A stretch of 64,000 nt of DNA from Yponomeuta sedellus (GCA_934045075.1 OW203731.1:11385198-11449197), one strand, 5' to 3'. Counted from the stretch's first letter, positions 43,132-55,269 are shown. Numbers and translations are program-made. The notes: a model not told the origin generated them from the sequence alone.

Positions 43132-45375
43132 AAAAAATAAGATAAGATAAGAATATTCTTTATTGTACGTCTTACTTTATTTTAATTATTATATATTTAA
43201 AGAAAGCAAAACGTTCACACTTCTTGTTTATTTATTCGCTTTGAGTACAGAACGGAACGTAACAAATGTCGATAAAATAATTCTCTTGACGTCTGTCTAT
43301 TTCTAATTTGATTATTTAATTTTTCTTATATTAACTATCTGATTACAGAAATTATATTCAAATTACACTCAACTAAGAAAATTAAGAAATAACAATTAAA
43401 ACAATAAAAAAAAAATCACAAATTTCAACATATTAAAATAAGATTAATTCACAAAAAGTTTCGTCAGAACTAAAAATAGAAAATTTAAACAAAACATTCA
43501 AAGAAAAACAAAAAAAAACACTAAGAGAATAAGCCGCCCCGGGACACATCTGACCCAAAGGTGCCCACTACGCTGGCGGCGTTACCTCGCTGCACTGCAA
43601 GGGAAATTCTTTGCATAAGATATGCCCCAGAGCGGCAGTCATAGCCACGATCCCTCAAGCGACGTCCTATTTCCCTCACAAACGCTTTCCCCTGCACTCC
43701 CCAGACTCCAGTTGTCTCTATCGCTAGAGGCACAAAAATGTACTGGCCCAAAAGCGCAGAATACTTTTGGACCTTCAACCTAGCAGCCTCTTCTGCCGCC
43801 GCGCCCGGAGTCGACGCGGTAGACGCTAAGTGAGAAGGGGCAAAAGTGCAGACACACGTAGCGTCCCAAAGCAAGGAGCGCCCCTTCTCCCACGGTATCA
43901 TTGTCAAGCCATCCGGACGTTTTCCATCCGAACGACAAAGACCTGGAGGCTCCAGAACGCAAGGAATATTTGCTGTTACGAGAGCCCGCCTAACAATTTC
44001 GTTTATAGAGAAATGCCTAGAAAATCTGCCCGCACTACGCACACAATGCAGACCATGGCGACCCCTAGAGTCTACAACTGCGCCACACACACAATAATGC
44101 GGCTGGCAAATGTCACATCCAAGGCGCAATGCAACAGCCACACGCAATGAATCGTTGTCCAAAAACGTTCCTAGAGGTGGAGAAGGCAAGGCGTGGAGCC
44201 AAAGACCAGATTCAGGCTGAGATACAGCGCGCAAACGTGCCAGCTCCACCCCCGAACATCCGGCCAACAACTCATCAAGCGCGAGTCTGCACGCAATCTC
44301 GTCCCAATTGCGCTGGAGTTTTGGGTGATCAGGCGGATCACTACCAGGACACTGAACTCGCCATAACCCTAAGGCCTCCTCCGCGAAGGGAATGCAAAAA
44401 CCGTCACCATGAAAACTCAAAATAAGAGTGACAAGGTCTAGCACTCCATGCGACGAAGACAGGAAGGCCGGGAGCTCAGTGTCCTGCAACCGACGAATGC
44501 CTAGCCCACCGTGCCTGATAGGCAAAGCCGCCTGGCGCCACTGGGTTGGAGTCATACCTACATTAAGAATCGACTCCAATACGTCCTTCAACACGGTATC
44601 ATACTCAGCACTTTCCTCTCTACAAAGCCATACCGGAGCAGTACGCAGCGAGTATGTGAGCCTAGGAATAGACAAGCAACTCCTTAGGATGGTTAAAGCC
44701 ACGTGAGCAGGGAGCCGTCTTAAGTGCTCCTTAGATGCCAAAAGAGCCCTTGACCTCACAGACAGTGCACCCGGTATGCCCTCAGGGAAGATAGGTGCTC
44801 CCAAAAGAGTAAAATTGGCCTTATCCTGAATGCGTAAGCCTGGAACCACAGAATGAACTTCCGATAAGACCTCTTGTGATATCTGACCAGAACAGGGAAA
44901 AAGTTCGCATTTCTGAGAGTTTACCTGAAGACCCAAACCCGACAAGCCCTCGACAAGTGCCTTCAAGTCCCGAACCACGATATCCGGGTCGCCTCCGATG
45001 GTGCCGTCATCCAAATACCAAACGTTCAGTGATGATTGCATGGTAGATATTACACTCTGAATTGCCAGACTAAATAACAAAGGGCCCAATGGATCACCCT
45101 GCTGTGCCCCCACCTGAGACTCCACCAATGCATCGCCAAAAAACAAATTACTAGGTTTAGAATAACATTGATGGAGAAACGGGTACAACGCAGGGACTTT
45201 CTCTTTTATCACCGACAACATGGAGTCTCGCTCAAGAGAATTGAATGCGTTGTGAAGGTCCACCTTCACAATGATATCCGCCGCATCAGCTTTGGAGAAG
45301 GCAAACGCCCTAGTGGCATGGATAGCTGCCTCGCAGCCCAAAGGCACACCAAAATTATTACGCGTCAGCAAACCC
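43132..45375 (-). mobile_element. 5'-truncated LINE with apparent restriction-like endonuclease
   Basis: Minus-strand insertion right next to the gypsy LTR. It is cut at the 5' end inside the RT domain at about 45,375. After the ORF there is a ~390-base 3' UTR with 'aataaa' and a short TTATC-unit tail (gataagataag on the plus strand near 43,140). Confidence 0.85.
43521..45371 (-). CDS. LINE RT with C-terminal restriction-like endonuclease, 616 codons
   Basis: An uninterrupted frame. The RT palm comes first ('VKVDLHNAFNSLERDSML'), then 'GAQQGDPLGPLLFSLA' and the catalytic 'WYLDDGTIGG' (YLDD in place of the usual YADD). A thumb and a long helical region follow. Next is a Cys/His cluster ('CDICQPHYCVCGAVVDSRGR' then 'HGLHC'). 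The last domain has 'KRPDGLTMIPWEKGRSLLWD' and 'FVPLAIETTG', resembling the R-P-D...D pattern of restriction-like (PD-(D/E)XK) nucleases of R2/R4/NeSL/Utopia-type LINEs, which usually insert at specific sites. The exact clade cannot be set by eye. The RT fingers are missing through 5' truncation, so no full enzyme is made. Confidence 0.82.
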   Translation of the reverse strand: MLTRNNFGVPLGCEAAIHATRAFAFSKADAADIIVKVDLHNAFNSLERDSMLSVIKEKVPALYPFLHQCYSKPSNLFFGDALVESQVGAQQGDPLGPLLFSLAIQSVISTMQSSLNVWYLDDGTIGGDPDIVVRDLKALVEGLSGLGLQVNSQKCELFPCSGQISQEVLSEVHSVVPGLRIQDKANFTLLGAPIFPEGIPGALSVRSRALLASKEHLRRLPAHVALTILRSCLSIPRLTYSLRTAPVWLCREESAEYDTVLKDVLESILNVGMTPTQWRQAALPIRHGGLGIRRLQDTELPAFLSSSHGVLDLVTLILSFHGDGFCIPFAEEALGLWRVQCPGSDPPDHPKLQRNWDEIACRLALDELLAGCSGVELARLRAVSQPESGLWLHALPSPPLGTFLDNDSLRVAVALRLGCDICQPHYCVCGAVVDSRGRHGLHCVRSAGRFSRHFSINEIVRRALVTANIPCVLEPPGLCRSDGKRPDGLTMIPWEKGRSLLWDATCVCTFAPSHLASTASTPGAAAEEAARLKVQKYSALLGQYIFVPLAIETTGVWGVQGKAFVREIGRRLRDRGYDCRSGAYLMQRISLAVQRGNAASVVGTFGSDVSRGGLFS

Positions 45376-46979
45376 TATAAGAGTAATATTTGGAAGAGTT
45401 TGAGAAATGCCTACATGACGAGGTATTTTTAAATTTTCAAGCAAATGCAGTTCCTGTTTGAACTGTTTCCATTGGTCTTCAATATAAGCGGGAACTTCAT
45501 CGTCCCAATCCAGATTCTGCTTTCAACACTCTTGGATCAGCAGTTTCAAGCAGTGACCGGACCTAATAACGAAAGTGGATCAAATAACCTAGCGGTCACA
45601 GATAAAATTATAATAAGCTTACGTTTGTTCATGCTCTTTCTTATGTAATACCCTTTTCATATTCCATGTGGAGTGAAATGTATTGCCAAAGTTGCATAAG
45701 GTAATTGAGTTTACCTATGGTACACAATATCGTATGTATTATAAGGGTACCTAGCTGATTAGCCGCAAATAGATTATTTGTATTGGTAGGTATTTCTGGC
45801 AAGCAACGGGGCGCCGTTACCCGGGTATTTGTACTTAATAAGCTCACCTTTGTACAAGTTTATGTTGACTTAATATGTCCAGTGAAAATATTTATTTAAC
45901 ATAACATAACATAACATTTACATACTGGCACATACATTGCTTCTGGCCCCACACTAGGATACCCTTTGATTTCCCTAGGATTTCTTTGTATACAATACAG
46001 TAAAACCTTTATGAAAGGGTCTGTAGGATACCTATATATAGTAAAATGAATGGATCAATAATCAACAATTAAACAAAACAACAAAAATCGCATTAATCAA
46101 CTATTGTCCTTAAGGTACAAAATTCCCTAATCAAATAAAGATAAAAAAAAACTATTGTCCTGTCGATAATGAAGATACGACTTTTAGTTATGCACTCTTT
46201 AAGGAACACCCTTAGAGTATAAAGTGAAAACACCAAATATGAACAGAGACGCGCCCGTTTACGTTATTTCAATTCAAGTTCTTCAAGTTTGGTTACCTCA
46301 TGAAAGACATACGCTGTTCAATGTTTAAGAGGTCATGCAGAAAACTTGTAGAGCAAAAGTTGTGTTGACTAGTAATTAATTAGCAGCCTTTACCAATTAA
46401 TACATAATGTTTTGTTTTGCAAATGAGATTATTCTGAAAATATAAAAAAAAAAAATTGCGGCTTTTTTATGAAATTAATTGTTTGTTTTTGATGTAAGAA
46501 CAAAAATATATTTATTATATTTTTAACACTTATGTGTGTGCCCAATCACGGTATATGTATTATGGTATTCGGTGTCACCTACATCAAATCCAGATAAACG
46601 TCACGAGGTTATAGTTTTCATCAACTCTTGTGGAGCAACTTATGTATTTTTTTGGTTAAAAAAAAGTACATCATATAAAAAAATGGTTTATTGGTTTTTC
46701 GGCCTTTTAGTTTGTTGGGTTCGGCTGTTTGATCTAACTCTAGGAAAATGATTTACCGGAGGCTCCAACATTAATAGAGTTCAATTTTGTAAAGTCTGAC
46801 ATTTCCAAGCATAAAAAACTAAAAGGAAATTCATAGAATGTTTATGTAAAACGCTACAAGGCAATACCTACCCAGAACGTTTTACCTAAACATACTTGGA
46901 CAGTACATACTTAATAAATTATTGTGCTATCAGAAAATCCCTTTGGACAAATGCAATTTGGAAGAACATGTGTCAATTT
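45376..46979. other. Non-coding, nothing recognised
   Basis: AT-rich, with a short aacat microsatellite at about 45,896-45,917 and several A-runs. No exon-like or repeat-edge signals. Confidence 0.4.
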
Positions 46980-47183
46980 TAAAAACCTATTTAGAGGCTA
47001 AAAATTCCACCCATGCCGGGATTCTAACCCGCGACCTCTGGCTATCCGTGCCAGCGCTCAGTTGGAAGAGCGCTGGCACGGATAGCCATGGCATGGGTGG
47101 AATTTTTAGCCTGTAAATAGGTTTTTAAAATTGTCCTTAGCACGGGTTAGTGCATTAAAAATAATATAATCTGAGAATATAAT
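46980..47183 (+). mobile_element. Compact fold-back SINE (hairpin dimer)
   Basis: TSDs 'catgtgtcaattt' (46,967-46,979) and 'catgtgtaaattt' (47,184-47,196) differ at one base. The inverted arm runs from 'ttaaaaacctatttagagg' through a minus-strand B-box to 'ccgtgccagcgctc'. After a very short turn ('agttggaa') the plus arm returns 'gagcgctggcacggatagcc' and the tail. The plus arm has lost the B-box ('gccatggcatggg'), which is kept only in the minus arm. Confidence 0.85.
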
Positions 47184-47830
47184 CATGTGTAAATTTGTCT
47201 GTAGTAGGTACGTGTGTGAATTCGGTTGTGGACAAAACCGAATTCGGCATTAGAACCAGGAGACGTGAACTTTTAATTGACTTATCATTGACTTTCTATT
47301 ACGTCGTGCTCAAGGCGAGGTGGTGCGTAGTCGAGGAAACCGCAGTAAAATATGGCAATTAAATTAAACGTGCCAAGTCCACCGTGCAAACGGACGAACG
47401 TGTAGTGTTCTTACGCCAATGTAAGTGGAAACGTGACAACCTCCGTCACGGGAAATAAAACGTTTCTTATAGAAAAAGTTAGGCTACTGGCTCACTGTTA
47501 AGTAGTTAGTTGTACTTACTGTTAAAAGGATAACAGTCTAGTTTATAAAAAGTCAAGTTTAGTAAAACACTCTTAAGACGGAGTTAAAGCCAGTTTGTGT
47601 CAGGAATACTTGCTATAAACCGGCTAAAAGTCCGCTTTATTACCGTTTTAGTGAAATCAACTTTTTATAAATAAGTAGTAAGTCGTAAAACTGTTACCCG
47701 CAATTAAAGGTGTTATAAAACAAGATTCCGCTAGAACATTTAAATCAGGTTGAACATAAAAACAGTATTCTCATAGATCAAACGTATTTGAACCCTATTT
47801 GTACTACCCCATTTAATCCACGGGTACCTA

Positions 47831-48634
47831 TATAGGAAAGAGCGGGTGATCGTGCTCTTCCACTATAAAGGGAAATTTCCCGCCAGGCAGATCGTATGCC
47901 TGGGGACGGCCGGTCCAACTATAGTTAGTCGGACGTTATATTTATGCTATGTCATTGAAACACTTTGATTGCGCGATGCAGGAATATTGGAGTTTGTAGT
48001 GCGCGCGCAGAGTTGACATGTGCTCGCCACATCACTCCCCTTCAAGACCGTAGCTACGCATAGCTAGGTCTGATAGGAATCGAAGTCTGTGCTCTAAAGC
48101 CTGCAAGTGCCAGGTGACGCTGAGTCAGTGAGTCGACTAGCGGTTGAGGGTGTTCGACGGCTAACAGTCACTTCACCGGCGACAGCACCATGGAGACCGC
48201 GCATGTGGTAACCGGTGAAGGCTGCTGTACCACTGGCAACGTGTGCTGTTGCTGTGTGGCTGCCGTGCCAAGGGGTTGGGGGAAGATCACCATCAGTCCC
48301 AGTAGTCGGTGCGTTGACTGTAGTGGAACTGATGAAGTGAGAAGGAAGATTGCTGGCCTTGCTTTGAGACTAAGGTATGTGGAGTGCTGCGAGAGCGAAG
48401 GAAGGTTGACAATGTTCTGTCAGGGGTCACCACTATAGGGAAGAGCGGGTGATCGTGCTCTTCCACTATAAAGGGAAAGTTTCCGCCAGGCAGATCGTAT
48501 GCCTGGGGACGGCCGGTCCAACTATTGTTGGTCGGACGTTATATTTATGCTATGTCATTGAACCACTTTGATTGCGCGATGCAGGAATATTGGAGTTTGT
48601 AGTGCGCGCGCAGAGTTGACATGTGCTCGCCACA
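47831..48634 (-). mobile_element. Miniature LTR retrotransposon (TRIM)
   Basis: Two 201-bp direct repeats (47,831-48,031 and 48,434-48,634) enclose 402 bp. The TSD is CCTA on both sides (47,827-47,830; 48,635-48,638). On the minus strand the LTR starts 'tgtggcgagcac'. The internal part starts 'gtggtgacccctgacag', which resembles a primer-binding site, and ends 'gaaggggagtga', a polypurine tract directly before the 3' LTR. There is no coding capacity; an 82-codon frame on the plus strand crosses it by chance. Needs enzymes from another LTR element. Confidence 0.88.
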
Positions 48635-48639
48635 CCTAA

Positions 48640-51110
48640 CTTATATGAATTAAATATTTTGTAAAAAACTATAATTAACAATGAAAAATAATGTCATAAT
48701 CCTCAAAATAAGTACGTAGTTGAATGACTACTAAACGAGTAGACCCTTTTAGTGTGTCCTGGTGGGCTCACTGAATGCTTAATTCGATCACTCTATACCC
48801 ACCATTACGCGGAAGCCAAAAAGTTAGCATTCTGGTCGGTGTCAATGACACTGCAATGTTTTTTCGGGAGCAAGCTGATGGATTGGGGTTGGATGGGTTC
48901 GTGGGCAGAGTGTCTTCCTTGCTTGCGTAAAGGTGCGATGACTCTGTTGGCGACGGACACGCAGGAAGGTACCTAAATGAATACGTACGTGAGGGAAATA
49001 GGAGGGTCGTGTTTACGAAGTTTTATTACGTCGAACGCTTAAACTTATTTTTCCAACCTTGAAATACAGTGTGAAATTACTAAGGTATGGAGTGGCTATA
49101 CAGTTTAAAAGTGTGAGTAACTGCAAATTCGAATTGTTATTTTCTAAATACATAAATAATCTATAATATAAAAATGAATCGCTGAATGTGTAAGCACAAA
49201 TCTCAACATCAGCTGAACCGATTTAGCTAATTCTTTTTTTAGAATATTCCTTGACTATACGAGGATGGTAAAAAAAATTAAGGCACTGTTAGTCGATACT
49301 GTTAGGCGGTACGAAGTTCGCTGGCTCAGCTAGTAATAAATAAATATTCACAGATCATATTACACAGATCTCGTTAGCCCTATATTAAGTACAACTAAAT
49401 GACTTGTGTTAAAGGTGCTAACTCGACGATAGATTAGACAATAAATACATAGATAACATCCAAGACCCGAGACAAAAAGTTCGTTTGCTAGTTTGACCTC
49501 GGCTTCGGTTTTACAGTCAGCGTGCCAAACCGCTGCGCCACCGACGCCCACAGATTAAAGAGCTTTCTAAAGCTTATTAGAGCTTACTATTTCTAGAGCT
49601 CTCTTTCTCTCTCTAGAGAGAGAATAATCTATTTGGAATTGTATTTTAGGAATAACCCTCTACGTGTAATATGAAATCATACTATATCAAATATAACCCT
49701 TTATATGTATAAAATATCGGACTTGGCCCCCGTGGTGGAGTATGGTCTAACCGTCCTGCGATGCAGGAAGAGACCCGTGCCCCAGCAGTGGGACACCAGT
49801 AGTGGTACAACAGCAGTAAAATTCTACCACCTTTTTTAATTTTGCCACAAGATTAGGTTTTGGATATCGAAGTCAGTGCACCCTTTTGCTTTTCAGAATA
49901 AAACCCAGGCAATCACTCTCCTCACAGTATAAAGGCTGGTGTATTGAACTGTAAAACCACTAAAGGCTTCGATACAAATTATTTCTAAAAAGTTTCGCAA
50001 GGAAAATTATGAGTCATGCATCGTGGGTCAATAAACTGCGCTTAAACCAGGTATAAGGCCCTTCGTTCATTAGAAGATGTTCCATTTATTTCCTTTATCA
50101 CTCGAATATGTAATCGCGTCGCAAAAATTTTGACGTTTATAAATATGAAAATGGCGAGCACAGATTAATAATTTGGCGGGCATTTCAAATAGCGCCACGC
50201 GAGCGTGGTGAAAATTAGAAAAATTTTTCAAACAATTTAGAATAGTTTATTATGACATTTCGTTTTGATAACCGCTACCTCCCCGACTAATACAATATGG
50301 TGTCATTAATAAAAAAATGTGATTCCTTAAGACCCTCGCATCAGATGATTGAAACTACCTCTCAAGAGTGTTTTAGAAGAATCGTATTTTTATAAATTCC
50401 TGTCATACCACACTTCACACCACATTATTATTATAAAGTTTGTGAGTGTGTATGTTTGTTGGTTAATCGCCTATGAATTGTAGTTTTACAAAGCGCAGGT
50501 CAATTTTGTAACTTTTCTGTGACTTCAAAACATAAGTGTTAGATCACAAAAAATATATTTAAGTATAAATATTTAACAAAAATATACTAATATAATACAA
50601 TCATTGAAAGCCTTCGATCGTGCGAGCGAGACAGCATGCCAGGAGTATCAGAAGCCTTAGGATTAATAATTGTCCAATCCAGGCTGATACATTTGGGAAT
50701 GATCGCAAACTAAAGTTACACACTATGGTAGTGTAATGGACCAAGGCCTGACCGTGCTGACTGCCTCTTCTTATCAAATTGCCTATTCAGTAGATGCTAC
50801 CTATAGAATTTAGGACTCTCCTAAATCGGGCCGACTCCTAAAAGGTCAGCATACCTACCTAACGATGATGAATTCTGGACTACCCTTTGAAATGCAAAAA
50901 GAGAAAACATTAAGTACCTGATTTCTGTTATAGAGGTTAGTGAACTTTCTCGTTACCCGCAGATAATCGGAATAGTTGAACCTTTTAATAACTACCTACC
51001 TACGTAACTACTTATTTACACAATATTTATCTATTTATCTTAGTTTTACAAAAACTGTTCGATCGATGGAAATTTTTCAATAATATTAATAATAAGGTAA
51101 GTTTAGTCAG
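48640..51110. other. Non-coding with minor repeat fragments
   Basis: Contains the 'gctagta'-ended repeat (about 49,150-49,335), a palindromic ctctctagagagag stretch near 49,605, the 'cttggcccccgtggtggag...cccagcagtgg' fragment (49,720-49,795) and the start of a tttgtgagtgtg-type repeat near 50,430. No exon is supported. Confidence 0.45.
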
Positions 51111-51115
51111 ATCTT

Positions 51116-51360
51116 AAGGCGCTTTGGGGTGCTAACTATGCTAATGGAATACAATTCATAACTTGATATATAAGACGTTTTTTTTTGCAAAAAGTAAACA
51201 TCAAAAATCTTAATATCTGATATATCTATGTTTAGGACATACAGCCTATAACATAGTATCAACATCCGAGGACTTTAATCGATTTCCGCTAAAAACGGCC
51301 GTTTTTTCAGTTACGATTTTTATACCATTCGTGGCGGTAGTTGGTACCCCTAAACGCCTT
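51116..51360. mobile_element. MITE with TA duplication (copy 1)
   Basis: Ends are 'aaggcgctttggggtgctaa' and the inverted 'agttggtacccctaaacgcc', each next to TA. A central block 'gactttaatcgatttccgct' is shared with 52,822-53,165 and 16,897-17,055. Confidence 0.75.
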
Positions 51361-51639
51361 ATTTTTTATCTGCCGGCTTCTGAATTAAAAATTTCCCGAA
51401 CTGGGTGCTTTTTTTTGCAAAATTCTAATTTAATTGACATGCTTTACTTCACTTTTACTGGTATATTTCTATTTCTATCTATCTATACATCCCACGAAAA
51501 GATAGGTCCGGTGATAGGTCGCGAGATTCGTATTTACTTAGTATCTTACTGATATCTTGAAAGATTGAAACCATCTTATCTGTTGTTTTTTTATTTCAAT
51601 TGCTTCCCTCAGTCTGCGGGAGTCTACTGCCTGCACTAC

Positions 51640-52130
51640 ATTATTGGCGATGACATCGCCGATGATGATTATCGTCTATAATCGGCACGATCATCGTGCA
51701 AGCATCCTCATAATCGTCCGTAGTAGTTTGTCGAACGCCAAGCGTCGCAATGGACGTGGAGTGTGTTGCTGCTGCAACATTATGTAAACGTGTTTCAACG
51801 AAAAGCTGTGAAAAAAAAATGGAGGAAAAGAATATGGCGGTGTTTGACCATTCATCGTAATATTGACACAAAAACACGCACGTGTGCAACGCTTCACTGT
51901 CCGACAGCGATTGAATCACCGTCACCGCGGCGATCGTGTGGGCACCTCGACGAATCACTCGACGATGCACTTTGATGCGTGCCCGAAAAACCGACAACTT
52001 GGCGATTGCCGACGATGGCCTGCGACGACAGCCGATTACAGCCGAGTATGCCCTCTACACGATCGTGCTCGCGCGTAATCGTCTGTATTCGCCGATCATG
52101 TAGAGGAGCCATACAAGATTTACTGTAGTT
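51640..52130. other. CpG-rich stretch, possibly a decayed DNA transposon
   Basis: Markedly richer in CG and in cgatcg/gatcgtg words than its surroundings, with inverted 'cacgatcgtgc'-like words near both ends. Frames on both strands (up to 118 codons) show no motif. I cannot identify it. Confidence 0.3.
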
Positions 52131-52821
52131 GTGAAAGCTGAGGAACAGCGAAGATGGTTTTAAGTTTTCAAGCACGTGGAATCCAGTGCTAAGTAAATAC
52201 ATATCGCACGCCCTGTCACCGGACTTGTTTAAATTCTTATTTTATTGCATCGTTCTCAGAGAGAAGGTCTGTAAAGTAGTAGGACGTAGGGCTTCAGTAA
52301 GAATAGATTAGATTAGAACTCTTTAATGTACACACCAGAAAAGAAAATACATTAAAAGTCTTATTGGACAAGAATTCTTTCATTACTAAATTACAAATAA
52401 ATACCTATAAATACGGCAGTGATTTGGCCTAATTTACAGTTTTCTAATTTCTACATAAGATCCTGGCTGTAAAAAAAATCAACATAATTTGTCTATTCAA
52501 ATAAATATTAATATTCACTGACTATATAATAGGAACTTTATGATAGTATTCTTAATACAGTATGCTGTAGCCATTTCCGAGCGCTAACTTACAGTACAGG
52601 TTTGTAAGTTTTGCGTCTATTTTCTTGTGAAATCTCAATAACCCAGGGAAATTATACTGATAAGTCAATCACCCACAGCTTATGCTTCGTGATAGTAGAG
52701 CAGCAAAGTTTTAGTGCCCAGGGGCTTTGTAAGGCCTCATATGAGTACATTAGACCGGGTATCATGTTTGAGCGGGCAAACAGTTATCATGGAATACGGA
52801 AGGGCACGACAAAATTATTTA

Positions 52822-53165
52822 AGGCGCATAGGGGCGCTAACTGGCGCCACCAATGGAATAAAAATTATACTTGTTGTAAAATACGTTTTTTTCTAAAAGT
52901 AAAAATCTTAATTCTGTGGTGTGACTATTTTTAGAACTTACAGTCTAGAACCAATATGATCAATAGATTAGAGCTTTAATCGATTTCCGCTAAAAACGGG
53001 CGTCCTATGTTGTCCGGTTGTTGATTCTAGGTTCTTGATTGTAGGTTCTAAAAATTGTTGTGACAGTTGTTAAGATTTCTCATGTTCACTTTTAAATAAA
53101 AACGTATTATAATACAACTTATGATTTTTTCCATTGGTGACGCTAGTTACCACCCCGAAGCACCT
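52822..53165. mobile_element. MITE with TA duplication (copy 2)
   Basis: Ends 'aggcgcataggggcgctaac' and the inverted 'gttaccaccccgaagcacct' are each followed by TA. The inner arms (tggcgccaccaatgg / ccattggtgacgcta) also pair. It shares 'ctttaatcgatttccgct' with copy 1. Confidence 0.75.
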
Positions 53166-53247
53166 TAAATCGAACGCGAACGAATCCCCAGGCATACCTA
53201 CGGTCTTTTTATAAAAACATGTCTCCTTTAAAACACTCCTTAGAGTT

Positions 53248-53746
53248 TAAAAACCTATTTAGAGGCTAAAAATTTCACCCATGCCGGGATTCGAACCCGC
53301 AACCTCTGGCTATCCGTACCAGCGCTCTACCAATTGAGCCAATGGGCGACTCACGGCATCAGTGAAATTTAGCCTCTAAGTAGGTTTTTAAATTTGTTCC
53401 TTAGCACGGGTTAGTGCATTAAAAATAAAAATAGTGTAATCATGTGGGTACAGTGATATCGTTCCGATGTTAACACCTAACTGCAAAGTAGGTGGTCGGG
53501 GCTGTAAGTAATGCAATTTGCTTAAGTCAGATGTCGCTGCCTGTACGTAATACAGAGAATATTGTAAAGAGGTTCGAAATTTCACTGATGCCGTGAGTCG
53601 CCCATTGGCTCTATTGGTAGAGCGCTGGTACGGATAGCCAGAGGTTGCGGGTTCGAATCCCGGCATGGGTGAAATTTTTAGCCTCTAAATAGGTTTTTAA
53701 ATTTGTTCCTTAGCACGGGTTAGTGCATTAAAAATAAAAATAGTGT
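53248..53746 (+). mobile_element. Fold-back SINE compound with 13-bp TSD
   Basis: The TSD is 'actccttagagtt' (53,235-53,247; 53,747-53,759). It contains a complete minus-strand tRNA-like core (53,276-53,348), then a plus-strand tail, the linker, a complete plus-strand core (53,599-53,671) and a final tail. The perfect TSD around the whole compound shows that it inserted as one piece. Confidence 0.9.
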
Positions 53747-54259
53747 ACTCCTTAGAGTTATTTATTTCATCTGCGGTTACGTTTTTTCTTGTAAAATCTC
53801 CGCCACGGACTATTTTAATCAGCCTTTTTCGAATGTCAATCGTGTTTTTTGTAAACAAGATCGTTATTATTTAAATATATATGTGCCGTCCCAAATAGTG
53901 TATGATTTGTAATAGTCGTCTCAACAATGGCTTCCGGATTTTGTTGTAGATTTTTTTTTTGCGCTGATGATAAGACAAGCGGAAAAATGTTTTTTTTCTC
54001 TTTACCGTTCTGTCAAAACCCTTCGGGATGTAAACATGTGCCTCCGGGGCAGTAGATTATATTCGCTCTTTAGCATGCCTATGTCTTGCGCTTTCATGAG
54101 AGTCTGATACTTTTTTATAGGATAAGTTTCGCTATTACAGACAATATTTCAACTATAATCAGTATTAGGTACCTACCTTAAATTATAACATTTCATTTAA
54201 TCGTACTATAGCGAAATCACAGTTCACAGTAGTTGCATCATTTGGGCTTATACGCAAGA

Positions 54260-54297
54260 ATGGAACTACTGCGAAAATAAATTCGCAGTAGTTCCAT
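54260..54297. repeat. 16-bp perfect hairpin 'ggaactactgcgaa'
   Basis: Arms 54,260-54,275 and 54,282-54,297, loop 'aataaa'. The word 'actactgcgaa' occurs a third time at about 54,317-54,328, and 'agtagttgcat' just before, so the surrounding ~150 bases are built from variants of one motif. Confidence 0.8.
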
Positions 54298-55269
54298 CAT
54301 GGAACCAGCCAATGGTACTACTGCGAATGATCGAACTGTACATACAAGGATAAATATATGTCTTAATGTGCGACTTAAATATTTAAAGAATAGCATTATT
54401 CACGAATATCATATTCTGTGATAATGCTGTTGTGCGAATGTAGTACTTTACGAATACCATGACGCGATAATTAATTTCATCACACGAGAATATGATGTTT
54501 TGAGACTATGCAAGTGAGCGAATATAAATCTACTGCAGCGAAGGGTGTCAAAATATAACTTAGAACTAAACGTGTAACGGTGCAAACCTCTTCACACCAT
54601 TTTTATTTCTTTTTTATCTATCATTTTCAAATATTTAAATTATGTACGTCACACATTTTTCGATTTCGCTCATTTTTCACCACTACTACTTTACGCTTTG
54701 ACCAGATCTGACTGTTTACCTGCTTCTCCGTTTATCCGTTTTTATCCAGTTTTCTGTTAATATTACTACAATTCTAGAAATAAAACCACACCAAAGTCGT
54801 TCCAGAGTTTATTTATTATTATAAAAGTTATACAACGTTCCACTGGCGCCCAACGATAATAACGAAACCCAACGTCACCCCACGGCTTGATACGCCGAGA
54901 CGACAAAGCCCACCCACCGCGACTACGCTGCGAGTGCGAAGGCGAATACGAGTACGATTACCACGATTATACGTGTGCACAATCGTCGAACTGCTGCTGC
55001 TGCTTCATACCCACGACCCACGACCTCATTCATTGCTTAAGGATTCTGTTGGAGTTCTTCCGATTCTGAAGACCTGCAAGATTTTTTTTTATTAAGTGTT
55101 GTTAAGTGTTTTAAAAATGAAATATTAAATTAATTTTAAAGTGCGACTTGACTTCAGGACCACAAGGTAATTCATTATAACTACTCATTGACCATTTTTC
55201 ACTAAGTAGATTCACCCATAGTAGCAAATTTTTCGGCCCTAATAAAAGTCCTATTCTATCTATCTGCAC

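Noticed and set aside
43830..44706. Plus-strand frames of 70-106 codons
   Set aside because: Antisense shadows of the 616-codon LINE frame.
48190..48438. Cys-rich 82-codon frame that could look like a small secreted protein
   Set aside because: It lies inside the TRIM interior and runs antisense to the element's own primer-site to polypurine-tract orientation.
51641..51997. 118-codon minus-strand frame
   Set aside because: Lies in the CG-rich odd stretch, low-complexity His/Arg/Thr composition, no recognisable domain.
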